DNA of 64,000 nt from positions 930,001 through 994,000 of the forward strand of contig NZ_PTXL01000002.1 of the NCBI RefSeq assembly GCF_004343775.1. Reading direction: 5' to 3'. Of the stretch, positions 60,744 through 64,000 are shown piece by piece (the first letter of the stretch is position 1; every line of letters begins with the position of its first letter). Under the pieces are notes generated by a model that saw only the letters and a list, made by a program, of their open reading frames with translations, did no database searches and was not told the origin of the DNA. The stretch is from Burkholderia sp. SRS-46. GTDB taxonomy: Bacteria > Pseudomonadota > Gammaproteobacteria > Burkholderiales > Burkholderiaceae. A program made the position numbers and the translations under genes.

Positions 60744-60956
60744 CTAAACAACCCTGAAGTGACTGCTCCCCACCGTAAAATTCCACCACTTCGTATCCAC
60801 GGAAATGGCGTCTTCATCTGCAATGGGAACGATGCTCTCGGCTCCAAGCAGTGCAAGAATTTTGTGTATCTCCTCAGATGCGTTTCGCCAATCGACAGAC
60901 GCGAGCACAGCGATATAACGAAAGCCTGTCGGTGAAGTTTCAAGCTTAACCTTCAC
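60744..60956 (-). CDS. Small immunity candidate paired with the orphan KYGxPxGPT toxin tip (70 aa)
   Basis: 70 residues from GTG at 60956, overlapping the stop of the toxin tip by 4 bases (GTGA-type), the normal toxin-immunity overlap. Blocks are GFRYIAVLASVDWRNASEEI and ESIVPIADEDAISVDTKWWN, then FTVGSSHFRVV. It is acidic and cytoplasmic. The family is not recognised. Confidence 0.6.
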   Translation of the reverse strand: MKVKLETSPTGFRYIAVLASVDWRNASEEIHKILALLGAESIVPIADEDAISVDTKWWNFTVGSSHFRVV

Positions 60957-61414
60957 TTTCCGAACCCCATGTCTTGGCCGCTGGGGCGAGCCGCTGAGTC
61001 AGTGATTTGCTGCCAGCTCAACCCCTTTTGCCTCAACTGATCGATCGTTGGGCCAATAGGATGTCCATACTTACTCATGTTGCGAGCTTCAGCAGCCTGC
61101 ACGAAATCAGGCGGTGACATGTCTCGGTACGTCACCTTCACATCATTTCGCTGCTCCACGGCCCATCTCGCGATGCCCTCCTCACTGACTCCAGTGGCAC
61201 GCATCTGATCGACACCATCGGCAATGCGTCGAGCATCCGACTCGTAGGCAAAACGCCGAATATCGTAAGGAAGTCCATCACGATAGAAGTTATTGGTCGT
61301 TGCTGCTGAAGTATCCGCTCCAGTAGCCCCTCCACTGCTCGCTGTAGCAGTCTCCAATCCATCGGCAGCCCCTCCAAAGAGCTTACCTAGTACGCCCGAA
61401 ACGATTTTGGGTAA
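60953..61414 (-). pseudogene. Orphan CdiA C-terminal tip with KYGxPxGPT motif
   Basis: The open frame begins after a stop at 61417 with LPKIVSGVLGKLFGGAADGL, a pre-tip segment. It continues through FYRDGLPYDIRRFAYESDAR and EEGIARWAVEQRNDVK to AEARNMSKYGHPIGPTIDQL and a final GQDMGFGK. No ATG or secretion region is present; TTG at 61357 is the only early start. The C-terminal KYG-x-P-x-GPT pattern recurs, as I recall, in tips of CDI and Rhs proteins. It retains its immunity gene, so it is a displaced module rather than an expressed toxin. Confidence 0.6.
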
Positions 61415-61496
61415 TCACCCCGATTTCAGCATGCGCTGCGCCATACGTGGCGTTTGGATCTCCAGGAGTAACTAGATCAGAAGTGAGCGTCGGTTG
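61414..61496 (-). pseudogene. Fragment of a deaminase-like toxin tip (copy 2, HAE motif kept)
   Basis: A short frame reads PTLTSDLVTPGDPNATYGAA and then HAEIGVI before joining the next tip at about 61414. This is the catalytic HAE region of cytidine-deaminase-like CDI toxins. The second zinc-binding part (C-x2-C) is gone. Confidence 0.5.
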
Positions 61497-61816
61497 GCTC
61501 GCAACTCCAAATTATAGGCCCATTTAATAACACCAATCTCCTTATGTACACCCCAACAAATTCCACTTGAATCCCCAGGAGGAGTTAAATCAGAAATCAG
61601 CGTCAGCTTTTTGGGATCTCCGAATTCAACTCCACAAGCCGTCTGATTGACATCAAAAGAGAATTTACCACCTCCGCTGGCATCAGCAGTCACTTGAACC
61701 GGCGCGCTCGCTCCAGTAAACGTCGTCGCGCCAATACCCTTCGAACCACATAGTCGCCCACGCGGCGATCCATCTCGAGCATCACCATCAGGGACATTGG
61801 CTATCTCCTGCGTCAC
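61472..61816 (-). pseudogene. Fragment of a deaminase-like toxin tip (copy 1, degenerate HKE)
   Basis: 114 residues from GTG at 61816, just past the immunity gene stop. The C-terminal part DPKKLTLISDLTPPGDSSGI, then CWGVHKEIGVIKWAYNLEL, is a diverged copy of the segment repeated immediately downstream (LTSDLVTPGDPNATYGAAHAE). HKE replaces HAE, and the frame stops soon after, so no second zinc motif exists. It is a dead or silent orphan tip. Confidence 0.5.
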
Positions 61817-61834
61817 ATTAGATCGCCATTACCT

Positions 61835-62191
61835 CTACAAACTAACCACCATGGGCTCATCGAACAAATAGACGATGAAATCATGAACATTGCTAATACA
61901 TCCGAAGAAATAAATACTCGGATGAAGTTTGAGCGTGCCCGTGATTTTCGCTTGAGTACAATAGCTGTACTTGCTACCGCCATTTGCAGGGACACTAGAA
62001 AGCAAGCAACGCTCAAGATTCGGATGATCTATGAAAATTCCATTTACTTGACTATCCCTCTCATCTCTGTTGGCGACAAAATAACCAGTGCCATTCATCA
62101 TTACAAAAAATCCGTCGAGCGTAACCTCCTTGCCATCGATAAGCTCACGATCTTGCGACCTTAGTTCAGAGATATTCATTACATCACCCAT
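61835..62191 (-). CDS. Immunity protein for the cysteine-peptidase CdiA
   Basis: 118 residues from ATG at 62191, five bases after the toxin stop; ATG at 62179 with GGGTGA before it is an equally good start. Blocks are KEVTLDGFFVMMNGTGYFVA, CTQAKITGTLKLHP and FGCISNVHDFIVYLFDEPMV. The alternation of short strands suggests an OB-like beta fold, but I do not recognise the family. Position directly behind the third CdiA's tip marks it as the cognate inhibitor. AT-rich compared with the neighbouring gene. Confidence 0.7.
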   Translation of the reverse strand: MGDVMNISELRSQDRELIDGKEVTLDGFFVMMNGTGYFVANRDERDSQVNGIFIDHPNLERCLLSSVPANGGSKYSYCTQAKITGTLKLHPSIYFFGCISNVHDFIVYLFDEPMVVSL

Positions 62192-62196
62192 TTCAA

Positions 62197-64000
62197 CTAG
62201 TGCGTAAAAACCACTTGACCGGAGAACTTCTTCGAGAACTCGTTCGAGGGTACAAAATATTGCATCCCAGTTCCGGGATCGCGAACAGCGACAACGGATT
62301 GTCCGAGACGAGTTGTAACACCATCGACCACAACAAAATGCCCCTCTCCGTTTCCTAGGGTCACTCGCGCGATTGCCGCATTGCCATTGGACGTCGCAGC
62401 CGCCAAATCGTCAACTGTCGCATTCAATCTCCAGCGAGCCGAACTCAATCCGTTGTTCTGCAGCGCTTTGGTAAGTCCGACTACGTTGGTGCCTTCACCC
62501 AGTATTAAGCCGCTGTCCTTCGCAAGCTGTGTAATGTTCACCCATTGCCCACGGTCGTTCATAATCATCGCGCATGATGTCGGGCCGCACGCAACGTCCC
62601 CAATGTTCGAAACATACCTCTGATCGAGGACAAGTCGATCACCATTTCGTGCAACCGAGTTAGTCTCCGACGCAAGACTTCCTGCAGGAGCGGCGCCAGT
62701 ACCCGCAGGCATCGCGCTGCCCGCTGCCAACTCACCGGCAGCGATGCCCACCTGATTGCCACAAAGTACCAGATTGACTGTACAGCCCCGTAACCAAGCC
62801 GCAAGTGCCCCGGCGATGGGCTCCGCCCCAATCGCAGCAGCCGCTCCCGCAACAACCGCAACCCCCATTGCCGGATTCGCGACTGCCCCAGGCAACGCCC
62901 GTTGTTCCCGCGTCAGCGACCCGTCCTTGTTTCCATACCAGAATGGATTGTTGTATTCAGTCCAAGTCGCCCGGAACAGTCCACCGCCATTCTTGCTGAT
63001 GTACGCAACAGCTACCGCGTCCCCGCCAGGCCCCCTGCTCGCCACAGCATCCACCAAGCGATAGCCGTTCGCCAACAGCATGTCCTCCGCTTGGCTCGCG
63101 CTGATTGCCTTGCCCGTCTTGTCCTCGTAGTACTTCGTGAAGTCCCTGGCCTTCGACTTCGCCCAATCCCGTTCGCTCTGGTGAAGCTGCCGATTGTACA
63201 GATCCGCATTCAGCGCCCCGCCCGCTCCGGCCATCGCTCCGCCCGAACCACCGAGGACACCGCCCACCGCTGCACCGGCCAACCCCGCCGCTGCGTTCGC
63301 CAGCACCTTGCCACCCACCGAATCGTCCAGCGCGTTGCCTACGGCATTACCGATATAGTCACCCGCCACGGTCCCGCCCACTGCACCGGCCACGTTGCCG
63401 CCACCCATCGCCGCCCCTAGGCCAGCCACTGCCGCGTGCGTGGCGATACGCGCAGCACCATCGTTCCCCCACAACGCAAGCTGCTGATTCGCTGCGGTTA
63501 TGTCAGCCAGTGCCTGTGCCTTTCCTGCGGTGTCGCCCGCCGCATCCGCGTCCTTATAGGCCTGATTCGCCTTTCTCAACGCCGCGCTCGCCCGATCTTC
63601 CATAGCGGTGGCGACATCCCCCACCACCTGCATCCCGACCTGTCCGACACCCTGCTGCACGGCCATGTCGTTCTGCACCTTCTGTGCGTCGAAGGTGTTC
63701 TGCACTGCGCCAGCGTTCGCACTTGCCACGTCACGGCTCAAACCGGCCGTACTATCGTGTCCGGCGCCCGCGTCACCGCGCACGGTGATCTTCGCCGGAC
63801 TGACCGCTGCGTACGTCGTGCCGGAAGCATCGCTGCCAGTACCTGCCGCCGAGAAGCCAGTCGGGCCGAGCCCCTGCGAATTCAGCGGCCCCGGCGTGTT
63901 GCCCGCTGTCTGTTTCGCCGGCGTGTTGAAGTTCACCCCGTCAAACGTGCTCCCGCCAAAGCCCCCGCTTGCACCGAAACCAAGTGTGTCACCCGAATAA
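62197..64000 (-). CDS. Third CdiA-like exoprotein, C-terminal part with C39/papain-like cysteine-peptidase tip (partial, enters from the right edge)
   Basis: The frame is open from the right edge without a stop; a GTG at 63936 is not needed as a start, because coding continues upstream (TLGFGASGGFGGS). The visible part has a helical stretch (ALRKANQAYKDADAAGDTAG), Gly/Ala hydrophobic repeats, and the pre-toxin motif NADLYNRQLHQSERDWAKSK, which is common before CDI tips. A second hydrophobic block leads to the toxin (about residue 430 onward of the visible part). The tip has Cys in DVACGPTSCAMI, His in GHFVVVDGV and Asp in AVRDPGTG, the catalytic order of C39/papain-like peptidases. It differs in pre-toxin type from the two giants, so it belongs to another CDI lineage. 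Confidence 0.85.
   Translation of the reverse strand, partial: YSGDTLGFGASGGFGGSTFDGVNFNTPAKQTAGNTPGPLNSQGLGPTGFSAAGTGSDASGTTYAAVSPAKITVRGDAGAGHDSTAGLSRDVASANAGAVQNTFDAQKVQNDMAVQQGVGQVGMQVVGDVATAMEDRASAALRKANQAYKDADAAGDTAGKAQALADITAANQQLALWGNDGAARIATHAAVAGLGAAMGGGNVAGAVGGTVAGDYIGNAVGNALDDSVGGKVLANAAAGLAGAAVGGVLGGSGGAMAGAGGALNADLYNRQLHQSERDWAKSKARDFTKYYEDKTGKAISASQAEDMLLANGYRLVDAVASRGPGGDAVAVAYISKNGGGLFRATWTEYNNPFWYGNKDGSLTREQRALPGAVANPAMGVAVVAGAAAAIGAEPIAGALAAWLRGCTVNLVLCGNQVGIAAGELAAGSAMPAGTGAAPAGSLASETNSVARNGDRLVLDQRYVSNIGDVACGPTSCAMIMNDRGQWVNITQLAKDSGLILGEGTNVVGLTKALQNNGLSSARWRLNATVDDLAAATSNGNAAIARVTLGNGEGHFVVVDGVTTRLGQSVVAVRDPGTGMQYFVPSNEFSKKFSGQVVFTH

Noticed and set aside
61414..61816. 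Active cytidine-deaminase toxin
   Set aside because: Both fragments end before the second zinc-binding motif, and one has HKE instead of HAE; only remnants remain.

Overview
The window looks like a Burkholderia replicon, most likely from the Burkholderia cepacia complex. GC is high, and the catA-benABCD block with a divergent LysR, a small DUF3717-type protein, a LysP-type permease and very large filamentous haemagglutinin/CDI genes all fit. This assignment comes from gene content and protein resemblance only; no search was run.

Positions 1-22.6 kb are mostly ordinary chromosomal genes. A kdp potassium-ATPase operon on the minus strand reads F, a 27-residue small protein, A, C, then B (cut by the window edge); C before B is unlike the usual F-A-B-C. 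A KdpE-like T-rich site precedes it. Next come a porin, a GntR/UTRA regulator, a glycosyltransferase divergent from a TetR regulator, a small membrane protein and an alpha/beta hydrolase. A LysR regulator (CatR/BenM type) is divergent from catA-benA-benB-benC-benD, which converts benzoate to catechol and opens the catechol ring. The block ends with a DUF3717-like gene, lysP with a strong terminator, a 14-bp minisatellite, a diguanylate cyclase, a FUSC-family membrane protein and argG.

Positions 22.6-59.7 kb hold a contact-dependent inhibition (CDI)/two-partner-secretion locus, all transcribed leftwards. The core operon is a small TpsA exoprotein, a TpsB/FhaC-type outer-membrane transporter, a parvulin-type peptidyl-prolyl isomerase, and then a 3986-residue CdiA-like protein ending in a cholera-toxin-like ADP-ribosyltransferase, with an overlapping immunity gene. 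Beyond it lie an orphan PD-(D/E)xK-like toxin tip with a broken immunity gene, an IS3-type transposase scrap, and a collapsed copy of the operon's front end (the start of tpsA and the leader, without tpsB). This collapsed copy sits before a second, 5092-residue CdiA-like protein ending in a PD-(D/E)xK nuclease-like tip. After it come four candidate immunity/cargo genes: an 83-residue protein, an Imm70-like protein, an endonuclease V-like protein and a 154-residue protein. The two giants share near-identical N-terminal and pre-toxin blocks but differ in a middle segment and in the toxin tip. The single visible transporter probably serves both.

Positions 59.9-64 kb start with a small P-loop kinase-like gene. 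They continue with the 3' end of a third CdiA-like gene (entering from the right edge) ending in a C39/papain-like cysteine-peptidase tip and its immunity gene. Behind it is a graveyard of displaced toxin tips: two fragments of a deaminase-like toxin and a tip with a KYGxPxGPT motif followed by a 70-residue immunity candidate. Across the locus at least six different toxin tips can be recognised. No rRNA, tRNA or CRISPR was seen.
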